Source of the DNA: Phormidium sp. FACHB-1136
GTDB lineage: Bacteria > Cyanobacteriota > Cyanobacteriia > Phormidesmidales > Phormidesmidaceae
NCBI RefSeq assembly: GCF_014697375.1
Contig: NZ_JACJRS010000007.1
Coordinates: 1-64,000, forward strand
DNA length: 64,000 nt
Reading direction: 5' to 3'
Part shown: in pieces, positions 1 through 8,518 of the stretch
How positions within the stretch are numbered: the first letter of the stretch is position 1
How the letters are laid out: each line of letters opens with the position of its first letter
Translations under genes and position numbers: made by a program
Notes under the pieces: model-generated
Told to the model about the DNA's origin: nothing
Database searches by the model: none
Seen by the model: only the letters and a program-made list of their open reading frames with translations

Positions 1-280
1 TAGCCCAGGCATTGAACGCCTCCACCCACCCGTGGGAATCTACGGCCAACGACGTTCGGCGAAACGTAGAGTAGGACGGCATCGGTTGGGCCTCCGCTAA
101 CCCGAGACGTTCTCGCAGGTCATCGGCATACAACGCCGCAAAGTCTGCCAGGGGACGATAGCCCCGATAGCCGCACAAGAAGCCCACCACACTCACCATC
201 AGGAGCATCCACAACGGATGACGCCGTCCCCGGAGATGGCGATGATCTGGAATTTGTTTTAATTGTTCTATGAGGGCCAT
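1..280 (-). CDS. ISAs1/H-repeat-type transposase, N-terminal part (runs off window)
   Basis: Reading leftward from the ATG at 278-280, the frame stays open to the window edge and gives 93 residues starting MALIEQLKQIPDHRHLRGRR. The DHR...GRRHPL opening, followed by a hydrophobic stretch (MLLMVSVVGFLCG) and YRGYRPLADFA, is typical of the DDE_Tnp_1-associated N-terminal domain. That domain precedes the DDE catalytic core in ISAs1-family and H-repeat transposases. The catalytic core lies outside the window, so it cannot be judged whether the element is intact. A short inverted repeat (281-310) sits just upstream of the start. I infer a DNA transposase of an insertion sequence or an immobile relic. 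The family call rests on recalled consensus, not on a search. Confidence 0.8.
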   Translation of the reverse strand, partial: MALIEQLKQIPDHRHLRGRRHPLWMLLMVSVVGFLCGYRGYRPLADFAALYADDLRERLGLAEAQPMPSYSTFRRTSLAVDSHGWVEAFNAWA

Positions 281-310
281 GGGTTGAGGATCCGAATAAC
301 ATCTCAACCC
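281..310. repeat. 8-bp inverted repeat upstream of the transposase
   Basis: gggttgag (281-288) and ctcaaccc (303-310) are perfect complements separated by 14 bases, directly upstream of the transposase start. It could be part of the insertion-sequence end or a transcript hairpin that limits transposase expression. The true terminal inverted repeat and target duplication cannot be defined without the other end. Confidence 0.45.
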
Positions 311-377
311 ATCCTCATTTTTCTTTGCTGGTATGAAACCACCCTGCTTCTTAAGGGGGGCTAGGGGGGATCAGCCA

Positions 378-1769
378 TCACTTCACCCAAACGGTTTTCG
401 TATTGACAAACTCCAGGATGCCCTCGCGGCCCAGTTCGCGCCCATAGCCGGATCGTTTGATGCCGCCAAAGGGCAAACGCGGGTCGGATTTGACAAAGCT
501 GTTGATGAACACCGCCCCCGCCTCTAGCTCGTTGATCAGGCGCTCCTGTTCGGTAGGATCTTGGCTCCAGCCGCTGGCTCCCAGCCCCAAAGGAGTAGAG
601 TTGGCGATTTGGATGGCCTCGTCCAAGCTGGACACCCGGAACACCAAGGCCACGGGGCCAAAGAATTCCTCCTGATCTGCCGGAGTGCCGGAGGGAATGT
701 GGGTCAAAATCGTGGGCGGGAACCAGTTGCCGCCTTGGAATTCGGCGGGTAGGGTGGCTTTCAAGGCCGCTACATTGCCGCCGATCAGCGCCGTTGCCCC
801 CTGGTCTAGGCAAGCCTTCACCTGCTGCTCCAGTTCCTCGCAAATGGAGGGGGTCGCCAATGGCCCCACGGTGATGCCCTCGGCCATGGGGTCGCCCACG
901 GTCAACGCCGCGAACTTGTCCCGCAGACCCGCTTCAAAGGCGTCAGCAATGGCTTCATGGACGAGGAACCGTTTGGCGGCAATGCAGGACTGGCCATTGT
1001 TCAACATCCGGGCGGTGGCGGCGGCGGCAATGGCTTCGTCTAAATTGGCGCTGGGCATCACCACAAAGGGATCGGTGCCCCCCAGTTCCAGCACGGTCTT
1101 TTTGATTTGCCGCCCACAGGCCGACGCCAAACTGGCTCCAGCGGGTTCGCTCCCGGTCAATGCCGCCGCTTTGATGCGGTCGTCAGCCACCAGTTTTTCA
1201 ATGCGGGAGGCTCCCATCAGCAGAGTTTGGAACGCCCCCGTCGGAAAGCCCGCCTTTTGAAACACCTCCTCAATGGCCAAGGCGCACTGGGGCACATTGG
1301 AAGCGTGCTTCAGCAGCCCCACATTCCCCGCCATCAGTGCCGGAGCCGCAAAGCGAAACACCTGCCAAAAGGGGAAATTCCAGGGCATCACCGCCAGAAT
1401 CGCCCCCAAGGGCTGGTAGCGTACCAAACTGCGGCTGGCGTCAGTACTAGCGGGCACATCGGCCAAAAAGGCTTCTGCGTGATCAGCGTAGAACCGACAG
1501 ACCCAGGCGCTTTTTTCCACCTCGGCCACCGCTGCCGCTAGGGGCTTGCCCATTTCCAGGGTCATCAGCTTGGCGTAGGCTTGTTTGTTCGTCTCCAAAA
1601 CCGTCGCCGCCCCCCGCATCCATTCGGCCCGCTGGCTGAAAGGGGTGTGGCGATAGGTCAAAAATGTTTCTGCCGCCTGGACGAGTTTGGAATCCAGGTC
1701 AACATCGCTAATTTCATCGAAAACTTGAATGGTGGCTCCGGTGGTTGGATTTGTGCTGGCAATTCCCAT
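378..1769 (-). CDS. gabD: NAD(P)-dependent succinate-semialdehyde dehydrogenase
   Basis: 463-residue aldehyde dehydrogenase starting MGIASTNPTTG at the ATG 1767-1769, preceded by a purine-rich site (agaggtcgaagg). An upstream extension in the same frame looks non-coding. The cofactor-domain segment MPWNFPFWQVFR, the general-base region LELGGTDPFVV and the catalytic cysteine in NNGQSCIAAKR are all present. Length and motifs fit the cyanobacterial SSADH that oxidises succinate semialdehyde to succinate. In cyanobacteria this enzyme works after 2-oxoglutarate decarboxylase to bypass the missing 2-oxoglutarate dehydrogenase step, or in a GABA shunt. No decarboxylase or transaminase gene is adjacent. 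Substrate specificity is inferred from family resemblance; another short-chain semialdehyde is possible. It is the first gene inward from the transposase edge, and a G-rich intergenic stretch (350-371) follows its stop. Confidence 0.85.
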   Translation of the reverse strand: MGIASTNPTTGATIQVFDEISDVDLDSKLVQAAETFLTYRHTPFSQRAEWMRGAATVLETNKQAYAKLMTLEMGKPLAAAVAEVEKSAWVCRFYADHAEAFLADVPASTDASRSLVRYQPLGAILAVMPWNFPFWQVFRFAAPALMAGNVGLLKHASNVPQCALAIEEVFQKAGFPTGAFQTLLMGASRIEKLVADDRIKAAALTGSEPAGASLASACGRQIKKTVLELGGTDPFVVMPSANLDEAIAAAATARMLNNGQSCIAAKRFLVHEAIADAFEAGLRDKFAALTVGDPMAEGITVGPLATPSICEELEQQVKACLDQGATALIGGNVAALKATLPAEFQGGNWFPPTILTHIPSGTPADQEEFFGPVALVFRVSSLDEAIQIANSTPLGLGASGWSQDPTEQERLINELEAGAVFINSFVKSDPRLPFGGIKRSGYGRELGREGILEFVNTKTVWVK

Positions 1770-2234
1770 CCTTCGACCTCTGAAGTAGTGCGTGGTGAAG
1801 TCGGCAACCCGGCATTGAACGATTCCCCGGCAATCGGCGACCCATCGCAGCGCATCCAGACCCAAAAGACGACAGGGGAATCCCCCAAAGGCTTGGCCCC
1901 GGCAGCGCCACAGTTGGCGGGTTCTGCCTGGTAGGTTCAATGGTTAGCCGTCAACCTCTCGTGTGTCTCTCAAAAATAACTGTGCCTAAAGACACCGTTT
2001 TCCCCTATCCATCGTAGATCGGGACTTTACCAACTCGTGTTAAGCAATGATGACGGAAATTACGGAAAATCCACGAGATTTGGGCCGTTCAAAGTTTTGT
2101 ATACAACCTGAGAACCCTTGCCAAGTACCCATTAGGCCCGTTGCCGCAGGGCTAACCCGGGCGATGGCCCTGGCTAAAATTAGTTCAGATCGAACGACCA
2201 AAAGCCAACGGCTCAGCCCTTTGGGTTACCTGGC
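1770..2234. other. Intergenic region between gabD and aroH
   Basis: 465 bases without a gene I can support. It must carry the gabD promoter (read leftward). A 63-codon open frame at 2047-2238 (plus strand) has no ribosome-binding site and no recognisable content, so I treat it as chance. No tRNA, terminator with T-run or known riboswitch was seen. Confidence 0.5.
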
Positions 2235-2621
2235 CTAGGCTGAGGTAGAGGTGAGGCTGAGGTCGGGACGAAGGCTTTCGGCTCCGCGTAGGTAGGCGTG
2301 GGTGATGGCGGGGTGAACGATGGGCAACTGCACATGGAGCAGCACCCGAATGCAGTAGGGCAAGCTGCCTTCGACATACATATGTTGAACATCTAGGAGG
2401 GCCACACTATCCCAGCCCGGACGGCGACGGGCCACGGCGGCGGGGAAGATGGCGTCGAGGTCTCGCGTGACGGAAAAGGTGGCGCTGATGATGCAAGAGG
2501 GATCAAGCTGGTTGCGGGTTTCCAGGACATCCAGAAGCTCCGTTACCGCCTCTGCCATGGCTGCTTCGGTGTTCTCTGTTACGGTCACCGCTCCCCGAAT
2601 TGCCCAGGTTCGCCAGTCCAC
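2235..2621 (-). CDS. aroH: Chorismate mutase, monofunctional AroH type
   Basis: 128-residue protein beginning (GTG start) MDWRTWAIRGAVTVTENT. The RGA..V..NT opening, the central CIISATFSVTRDLDAIFPA and the later YCIRVLLH segment are hallmarks of the Bacillus-type trimeric AroH chorismate mutase, including the substrate-binding arginines. It converts chorismate to prephenate for phenylalanine and tyrosine synthesis in the cytoplasm. The GTG start is supported by a strong Shine-Dalgarno, GGAGG at 2629-2633 on the complement, with about 7 bases spacing. The last residues (SLTSTSA) are low complexity. It lies 181 bases downstream of sppA on the same strand, close enough for co-transcription, though nothing else links the two functions. 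Confidence 0.92.
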   Translation of the reverse strand: MDWRTWAIRGAVTVTENTEAAMAEAVTELLDVLETRNQLDPSCIISATFSVTRDLDAIFPAAVARRRPGWDSVALLDVQHMYVEGSLPYCIRVLLHVQLPIVHPAITHAYLRGAESLRPDLSLTSTSA

Positions 2622-2802
2622 GCCCTATCCTCCAGGATGTCAAAGTAAAGTCAATGTCAGTTTATTAAAGTCGCTGATTGCGCTGATTGCGCCGATGGGG
2701 CTGCGCCCCACCCACCCTAAGGGATGGAGTTGGTGCAGGCCCAGCGCTCATATTAGCGAATCTTTCTGTTCCCCATCCTACCAAGGGGCGTCCTCACTTA
2801 GG

Positions 2803-3669
2803 CTAGGGGCGGTAGAGCCACAGGGGTAGGCCGTTGGTGGACTGCTCAAAGGCGATCCAGTCGAGGGTGGCGCTGAGGGTGCTGGGGGCAATTCCGGCGG
2901 CAGCTAGGGCGGGGGGAATTTTCAGGGCTTGGCCTTCGCTGCTGCCAGGGAAAAACCTTCGCAGACCTCCCTTTTTCTCGCCGAGGGTGATGCATTCGGC
3001 CTTGTCGGGGTCGAGGCCCACCAGTTCGGCTGTCCAGCGGCGGGCCTCTTCTTCGCTGCCTAGGCGGTCTACCACCCCCAAGGCGAGGGCTTGTTCCCCG
3101 GTAAAAATTCGGCCATCGGCAAAGTTACGCACGGTCTCTTCGCTGAGGCGGCGGGCTTCGGCGACGGTTTTCACAAACTGGCCATAGCTCACGTCGATCA
3201 GATCTTGCAGGATGTTTTTTTCCTCGTCCGTGAGTTCTCGGTCGAAGGCCAGAATGTCTTTATACGGCCCCGACTTGATCACCTTAAACGACACCCCTAT
3301 CCGTTCCAGCAGGCGTTCTAGGTTGTTGCCGCGCAAAATCACCCCAATGCTGCCCGTGATGGTACCGGGATTGGCCATGATGTGATTGGCTCCCATGCCG
3401 ATGTAGACGCCCCCAGAGGCAGAGATATTGCCAAAGCTGGCGACGATTTTGACCTTTTCCTGTAAACGGCGCAGGGCGGTGTAGATTTCCTGGGAGTCGC
3501 CCACGGTGCCGCCCGGACTATCGATACGCAGTAGCAGGGCCGGAAACTTACGCTCCTCAACCATTTTTAGGGCTTCGAGCGCCCGCTTACGGGTAGCGGC
3601 ACCAATCGCGCCGTTAACTTCCAGGCGGGCAATGGACTTGCGGGAACGGGGAGGAATCGGCCAAATCAT
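2803..3669 (-). CDS. sppA: Signal peptide peptidase SppA (S49 family)
   Basis: 288-residue serine protease of the short SppA type, which hydrolyses membrane-embedded remnants of signal peptides. The start is ATG 3667-3669 (MIWPIPPRSRKS), because the family opening RLEVNGAIG follows at once. The frame continues upstream but codes nothing family-like there. The Ser/Lys dyad is visible: Ser85 in SASGGVYIGMGAN and Lys137 in SGPYKDILAF, with the RIDSPGG oxyanion segment at about 48-54. No clear N-terminal membrane helix is present, as in many cyanobacterial SppA proteins, so the mode of membrane association is uncertain. It is divergent from the EamA transporter (279-base gap). Confidence 0.9.
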   Translation of the reverse strand: MIWPIPPRSRKSIARLEVNGAIGAATRKRALEALKMVEERKFPALLLRIDSPGGTVGDSQEIYTALRRLQEKVKIVASFGNISASGGVYIGMGANHIMANPGTITGSIGVILRGNNLERLLERIGVSFKVIKSGPYKDILAFDRELTDEEKNILQDLIDVSYGQFVKTVAEARRLSEETVRNFADGRIFTGEQALALGVVDRLGSEEEARRWTAELVGLDPDKAECITLGEKKGGLRRFFPGSSEGQALKIPPALAAAGIAPSTLSATLDWIAFEQSTNGLPLWLYRP

Positions 3670-3947
3670 AGCAGTGTAGAAGGAAGGGATGGAGGGACTG
3701 AACCCAGTCCGGAAGGTCGGAATTACGAGCCGGAAGGTCAAAAGACTACGATGTATTGTAGCTAACTTAACAATCCCCTGGGCGACGCTCTGAAAGGCTA
3801 GGAGCGGGTTACGGCATCCACCGCAGAACTGCGTTAAGCTTTGCTCCAGACACTTGGACACAATTCTACATAGTTTGTAACCCATAGTTTGTAACCAGTT
3901 GTCCAGCGCCATTTGTCCCCACTCTAAAAGATTCGCCTGATTTGCCC

Positions 3948-4958
3948 ATGGACTCCTCCCCCTCCGCTCAGCCCGCCCCCCGCCATCCGATCCTGTTGAT
4001 TGCCCCCTTCTTTCTGTGGGGCACCGCCATGGTGGCGATGAAGGGAGCCATGCCCCATACCACGCCCTTCTTCATGGCCGGAATGCGCATGGTGCCAGCG
4101 GGGCTGCTAGTGTTGCTGGTCAGTTTGTGGCTGGGGCGTCCCCAACGGCTGAGCGGCAAGGCTTGGCTGTGGATTGCCCTATTTGCCCTGGTGGATGGCA
4201 CCCTGTTCCAGGGCTTTCTGGCGTCGGGGTTGCAGCGCACCGGGGCGGGGCTGGGGTCGGTGATGATCGACTCTCAACCCCTGGCGGTGGCGGTGATGGC
4301 GCGGGGGCTGTTTGGCGAACACATCGGTGCCCTGGGTTGGATTGGCCTGCTGTGGGGCATTGCGGGTATTAGCTTACTGGGTCTGCCCGATGAATGGATT
4401 TTCGCCCTCGTCCATGGCAATACCGACTGGCTGACGGCGGGCACGGCCCTAGATACTCTGCTGCAAGGGGGAGAATGGCTGATGCTGCTAGCGGCCCTCT
4501 CCATGGCCACGGGCACAATTTTAATTCGCTACATCTGTCGCCATGCCGATGCGGTGGTGGCTACGGGCTGGCACATGGTGCTGGGGGGCATTCCCCTCTT
4601 TGGTCTTTCCGCCTTCACCGAAACCCAGTCTTGGCAGGGGCTCACCGGAATGGACTGGGCCGCTATCGCCTATTCCACCCTCTTCGGCAGCGCCATCGCC
4701 TACGGTATTTTCTTTTTTCTGGCCTCCAAGGGCAACCTCACCAGCCTCAGTGCCCTCACCTTTTTAACCCCCGTGTTTGCCCTATGTTTTGGCAATCTGT
4801 TCTTGGGGGAAACGCTCTCCTTGTTACAATGGCTGGGGGTAAGCTTTACCCTGGTCAGCATCTATTTGATTAACCGCCGCGAATCCCTCACCCAGCGTCT
4901 TCGGCAGTGGCTCTTGGCCTGGGAAGCGAGTCCGACCGGCACCGCTGGATCGGATTAG
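3948..4958 (+). CDS. EamA/DMT-family transporter
   Basis: 336-residue membrane protein with about ten hydrophobic segments and the two-repeat layout of the EamA (DMT) superfamily. N-terminal half: LIAPFFLWGTAMVAMKGAM and WIALFALVDGTLFQGFLASG. C-terminal half: YSTLFGSAIAYGIFFFLAS and LTFLTPVFALCFG. The LTPVFA and LGE motifs near the end are typical of the second repeat. I take the ATG at 3948; an in-frame TTG two codons earlier is less likely. Proteins of this family export amino acids or other small metabolites across the inner membrane. The substrate cannot be told from sequence. It stands alone, divergent from sppA, with no terminator visible after it. Confidence 0.85.
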   Translation: MDSSPSAQPAPRHPILLIAPFFLWGTAMVAMKGAMPHTTPFFMAGMRMVPAGLLVLLVSLWLGRPQRLSGKAWLWIALFALVDGTLFQGFLASGLQRTGAGLGSVMIDSQPLAVAVMARGLFGEHIGALGWIGLLWGIAGISLLGLPDEWIFALVHGNTDWLTAGTALDTLLQGGEWLMLLAALSMATGTILIRYICRHADAVVATGWHMVLGGIPLFGLSAFTETQSWQGLTGMDWAAIAYSTLFGSAIAYGIFFFLASKGNLTSLSALTFLTPVFALCFGNLFLGETLSLLQWLGVSFTLVSIYLINRRESLTQRLRQWLLAWEASPTGTAGSD

Positions 4959-5057
4959 GGGCTTGTTCAAAAAGCGGCACAGCAGCCAACTCAGTTGCAC
5001 AGCAATGGGGCCACAATGGCTCAACTATCCCAGTCGTGGGTTAACTTAGGGTCATCT

Positions 5058-5073
5058 AGTTCCTTGGGGCATC
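5058..5073 (+). promoter_or_regulatory. Shared upstream motif, copy 1
   Basis: agttccttggggcatc, 36 bases before the PGB-HEAT gene start. An almost identical 16-mer (15 of 16) occurs at 6576-6591 before the next gene. The paired position upstream of two consecutive genes suggests a common regulatory or leader element. Function unknown. Confidence 0.35.
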
Positions 5074-5109
5074 TTCCTCAGTACGACGTTCCCCTAATCG
5101 CTGTTGAAT

Positions 5110-6540
5110 ATGGGCAGGGCAAAGGCCATCAAAATTCGCTGGATTAAGGGCCTGTTCTCCCTTGGGATGGGGCCTGCGGTGGTATTCGGGGGCACGGCCA
5201 TAGATGCGGCCTGGGGTCAGGGTAGGGTTTTGATCCAAACCGCCCAAGCGGAGGCCCCCACCCCCGTGATCCCCCCTTCTAACCCGGTGCTCCTAGGGCC
5301 AGGGGCCAATTCTCCGGGGGTGAACCTTCTACAACAGCAGCTCACGCAGCTCGGGTTTTACTCTGGCCCCATAGACGGGAATTACAACACCGCCACCCAG
5401 GAGGCCGTGAAGGCCTTTCAAGCCAGTGCGGGGCTGACGATGACAGGCTGGCTCGATAACAACACCTGGGAGCGCATGAGTACGCCCAAGTTGTTGTCTG
5501 CCGCCACCCCCACCCCCACCCAGACGGAGGTACCCGCGCTGATTACCTCCAGTGCCCCTGTCCAACCATCGGCGGTAACCCCACCCCCCGCTGATCCATC
5601 CGGTGAAACTCCACCCGCCCCATCCCCCACGCCGGACGCCACCGATCCCGCCACCGATACGGAGACCAGCCCTAGACGACGATTCCGTCGGTTCTTGGCC
5701 TTGCCCTTGGCGGGAATCGCCCTAGTCGGGATCGGGTGGGGTATAAAGCGCCTAGGCCGTGGTACTTCAGCAGGTCAAGAGATCCCGGAGCCAGCGGTTT
5801 CCGGCACGGTTCTCGCCCCTGTTGATGGAGATGTTTATGGCGGAGGGAGGGCTGAGAATGACCATGTAGCCCACGACTCGGCGTTAGAGGCCATCCTAGA
5901 TTTAGCTTCAGATTATCCATCCCCAGACCAGACCAATTTAGACCAGGTTGCCCCAGAGGACTTCCATGGGGCAAATTCGGGGGGTTTGGCCGACCGACCG
6001 ACCGACTCCTTATCCCTGGCGGTGTCCCAGCGGGCAGCGGGTAATCTCTCAGCCTCCCAGCCCGAAGTGGCTCGTTTATCCCCGGTTAACATCGTCAGCA
6101 CCCTAGTGGGCGAACTGAGTAGCACCGATGCCGCCGTGCGCCGACGGGCGATCTGGGAACTGGGCCAGCGGGGCAATTCCACCGCCATTCAGCCCCTAGT
6201 GAACGGCCTCATGGTGGCAGATTCCCAGGAAAAGAGCCTCATTTTTGCTGCCCTAGCAGAAATTGGGAACCGCAGCCTTCAGCCCATCCAGCGAGCCTGG
6301 GTGCTCGGTCTGCAAGACAGCAGCCCAGAGGTGCGAAAAAATGCCATCCGTGATCTCAGCCGACTCCACGATGCGCTAGGGCAGGTTCGCCCCCTGTTGA
6401 TCCACGCGACCCAGGATCCCGACCCGGAGGTGCAGTCCACCGCTCAGTGGGCCTTAGGGCAGTGGGATCGTGCTATCCCCCCCTCCTTGGGCCCCTCCGC
6501 AGCAGAAAGACCTTACCCAAAAGATTCCCTGCACCCGTGA
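5110..6540 (+). CDS. Membrane-anchored peptidoglycan-binding / HEAT-repeat protein
   Basis: 476 residues from the ATG at 5110 (a TTG two codons earlier is also possible). Order: a hydrophobic signal-like N terminus (about 10-38), then a PG_binding_1 domain at about 65-125 (VNLLQQQLTQLGFY, GPIDGNYNTATQEAVKAFQ). A Pro/Thr-rich linker covers about 130-188, a membrane helix about 195-212 (LALPLAGIALVGIGW) flanked by arginines, an acidic low-complexity segment follows, and HEAT-type repeats span about 325-460 (AAVRRRAIWELGQRG, SPEVRKNAIRDLSRL, DPEVQSTAQWALGQW). If the signal region translocates, the wall-binding domain is periplasmic and the HEAT part cytoplasmic, a physical link between cell wall and cytosolic partners. 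I do not know a named family with this order. The following GT4 gene shares an upstream motif. Confidence 0.75.
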   Translation: MGRAKAIKIRWIKGLFSLGMGPAVVFGGTAIDAAWGQGRVLIQTAQAEAPTPVIPPSNPVLLGPGANSPGVNLLQQQLTQLGFYSGPIDGNYNTATQEAVKAFQASAGLTMTGWLDNNTWERMSTPKLLSAATPTPTQTEVPALITSSAPVQPSAVTPPPADPSGETPPAPSPTPDATDPATDTETSPRRRFRRFLALPLAGIALVGIGWGIKRLGRGTSAGQEIPEPAVSGTVLAPVDGDVYGGGRAENDHVAHDSALEAILDLASDYPSPDQTNLDQVAPEDFHGANSGGLADRPTDSLSLAVSQRAAGNLSASQPEVARLSPVNIVSTLVGELSSTDAAVRRRAIWELGQRGNSTAIQPLVNGLMVADSQEKSLIFAALAEIGNRSLQPIQRAWVLGLQDSSPEVRKNAIRDLSRLHDALGQVRPLLIHATQDPDPEVQSTAQWALGQWDRAIPPSLGPSAAERPYPKDSLHP

Positions 6541-6575
6541 GAGCCTGAGATGAAAGCTATGGGAGTTCCTAGGTC

Positions 6576-6591
6576 AGTTCCTTGGGGTATC
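6576..6591 (+). promoter_or_regulatory. Shared upstream motif, copy 2
   Basis: agttccttggggtatc, 15 of 16 identical to 5058-5073. It is preceded by a partial tandem (agttcctagg at 6564-6573) and lies 77 bases before the GT4 start. Confidence 0.35.
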
Positions 6592-6668
6592 GCCTCTTTC
6601 TATGCCACCCTTGGGGCGGTTTGTCGGGTATCGTTTTCTCAGGCTGTGTTCATGGGAAGGAAGAGGCA

Positions 6669-7745
6669 ATGTCTCGGTCTCGGCTACGTTTGTTGTTGAT
6701 GTCTACCCCCGTGGGGCCATTAGGTTCGGGCTTGGGGGGTGGGGTAGAACTCAGGCTCTTAAACCTCAGCCAGGAACTACGGCGGCGCGGCCATGGGGTA
6801 ACGGTGGTGGCCCCAGCGGGGTCGGTCTTGGCCGATGTGCCCGTGGTCGGTATCCCAGGCCAACCCCAGCCCACCGCCCACACCCGCGACCGGAGTGATC
6901 CCATGGTTCTCCCGCCGAACAGCGTGTTGGGAAATATGTGGGACTATGGACGACAACACCAGGGCCAGTTTGATTTAATCGTCAATTTTGCCTACGATTG
7001 GCTGCCCTTTTACCTCACCTCTTTTTTTAAGACCCCCGTGGCCCACTTCGTCACCATGGGTTCCCTCAGTGACGCTCTAGATGACGCAGTACAGCAGGTG
7101 GCAGATCGGTTTCCGGGTCGCCTAGGAGCCTCCACCCGCGCCCAGGTAGAGACCTTTGGCTGTGGCGATGCCTTTACGTTACTCAGCAGTGCCATCAACC
7201 TAGATCGCTACCAGTTTTGTCCCACCCCTGGCGAGGCGCTGGCTTGGTCAGGGCGCATTTCGCCAGAAAAGGGGCTGGAGGATGCCCTGGCGGCGGCGGA
7301 GATTGCCCAGGTTCCCCTCAAGATTCTGGGCAAGCTAGAGGACGAAGCCTATTGGCAGCACCTATGTCAGCGGTTTCCCCAGGCCGAAGCCAGCTATCTT
7401 GGCTTTTTGTCCACCCACGATCTTCAGACCGTCCTAGGCCAGTGCCGCGCCCTCGTGATGACTCACCGCTGGGTAGAAGCCTTTGGCAACGTGGCCATTG
7501 AGGCGCTAGCCTGCAGGGTGCCTGTGATCACCTATGACCGGGGTGGCCCCGCCGAAATTGTGCAGCCAGGATCCACGGGCTGGCTCGTTCCCCCCGACGA
7601 TGTTGCCGCCCTCGCCGCCGCCATCCAGCGCATCGATGACCTGGATCGATCCGCCTGTCGCCGTCAGGCCGAGGCCGAATACTCCCTCCCCGCCCTAGGG
7701 GATCGCTTTGAAGCTTGGTTTAATCGCATTCTCCACCGCTCTTAA
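6669..7745 (+). CDS. GT4-family glycosyltransferase (possibly UDP-glucose:tetrahydrobiopterin glucosyltransferase-like)
   Basis: 358 residues from ATG 6669, which has a good purine-rich site (aaggaagagg) 3 bases upstream; the longer upstream frame is non-family. The N-terminal Rossmann domain opens STPVGPLGSGLGGGVELRL, the acceptor-side glycine loop. The C-terminal GT-B domain carries WSGRISPEKGLEDALAAA, the HRWVEAFGNVAIEALACRVP EX7E region and the sugar-nucleotide pocket YDRGGPAEIV. The STPVGPLGSG opening resembles cyanobacterial enzymes that glucosylate tetrahydrobiopterin, but I recall this only approximately, so the substrate is tentative. It is a cytosolic or peripheral enzyme. Its stop overlaps the convergent cobS stop by three to four bases. 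The upstream gene may be co-regulated through the shared motif. Confidence 0.8.
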   Translation: MSRSRLRLLLMSTPVGPLGSGLGGGVELRLLNLSQELRRRGHGVTVVAPAGSVLADVPVVGIPGQPQPTAHTRDRSDPMVLPPNSVLGNMWDYGRQHQGQFDLIVNFAYDWLPFYLTSFFKTPVAHFVTMGSLSDALDDAVQQVADRFPGRLGASTRAQVETFGCGDAFTLLSSAINLDRYQFCPTPGEALAWSGRISPEKGLEDALAAAEIAQVPLKILGKLEDEAYWQHLCQRFPQAEASYLGFLSTHDLQTVLGQCRALVMTHRWVEAFGNVAIEALACRVPVITYDRGGPAEIVQPGSTGWLVPPDDVAALAAAIQRIDDLDRSACRRQAEAEYSLPALGDRFEAWFNRILHRS

Positions 7746-8518
7746 AGGAGTTTCGCTAACACCGCCGCCCAGATCAGCACCAGCACCTCCGTCCATTCCA
7801 CCGTGGCTCCGTAGGTATCTCCGGTGTGGCCCCCCAATCGACGCTGGAACCAAGCCCCCACCAGGATGGCCAACGCCAACCCCCCACCCCAGACCCCCAA
7901 CGCCAAGGCCATCTGATCAGGCCAGAGCCAACCCCACAGCGCCCCCGTCAGCAGACTTGCCCCCAGCCCACCTAGCAACGCCCAGGGTAGCCGTAGGTGA
8001 GGCTTATGGAAGGCTCCCTTTCCGGTGGCCTTGAGGTAGGGATAGCGGGCGATGGCCACCACCTGGCCCCACCGTCCCCACAGGGCCGCGAGGAGAATCC
8101 CCCCCGGACGCCCCACCGTTAACTCCGCCAGGGCCAGGGTTTTGAGCCCCAGAATGGCGATGGCCACCATCACCCCAAAGGCTCCACTGTGGCTATCGGC
8201 CATCACCGCCAGTCGCCGATCACGATCCTGCACCGCGAGACCATCGGCGGTATCCATCGCGCCATCCAAGTGCAGTCCCCCCGTCAGCCCCAGCCACAGC
8301 CCCACCACCAGGGCACTGCGGAACAAGGCCGTCAAACCCAATGTCTCTAGAGCCCAGTCCACCCCAGCCAGCCCCACGCCCAACCCCACGCCGACCCACG
8401 GAGCCAACGCCGCAATGCCCTCAAACTGCGGCACCCACCCACGAGGCAGGGGCAAGATGGTGTAGAACAAAATCGCCCCGCCCAACTGTGCCCACAGACG
8501 GGCTAGGGCCGTGGCCAT
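7742..8518 (-). CDS. cobS: Adenosylcobinamide-GDP ribazoletransferase (cobalamin-5'-phosphate synthase)
   Basis: 258-residue polytopic membrane protein from ATG 8516-8518. The family signatures are FYTILPLPRG near the N terminus, the DGAMDTADGLAV segment (acidic, metal-binding, conserved in CobS), VMADSHSGAFGVM, and GHTGDTYGATVEW near the C terminus. It joins adenosylcobinamide-GDP to alpha-ribazole phosphate in the last steps of (pseudo)cobalamin assembly at the inner membrane. Other B12 nucleotide-loop genes are not adjacent; the only other corrin gene in the window is the distant cbiG-cobJ. No cobalamin riboswitch is recognisable upstream. It is convergent with, and overlaps the stop of, the GT4 gene. 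Confidence 0.93.
   Translation of the reverse strand: MATALARLWAQLGGAILFYTILPLPRGWVPQFEGIAALAPWVGVGLGVGLAGVDWALETLGLTALFRSALVVGLWLGLTGGLHLDGAMDTADGLAVQDRDRRLAVMADSHSGAFGVMVAIAILGLKTLALAELTVGRPGGILLAALWGRWGQVVAIARYPYLKATGKGAFHKPHLRLPWALLGGLGASLLTGALWGWLWPDQMALALGVWGGGLALAILVGAWFQRRLGGHTGDTYGATVEWTEVLVLIWAAVLAKLL

Noticed and set aside
2047-2238. 63-codon frame between gabD and aroH
   Set aside because: No ribosome site and no recognisable domain; overlaps the end of aroH on the other strand.
3670-3912. N-terminal extension of SppA by 81 codons
   Set aside because: No family resemblance, and the conserved start region begins at ATG 3669.
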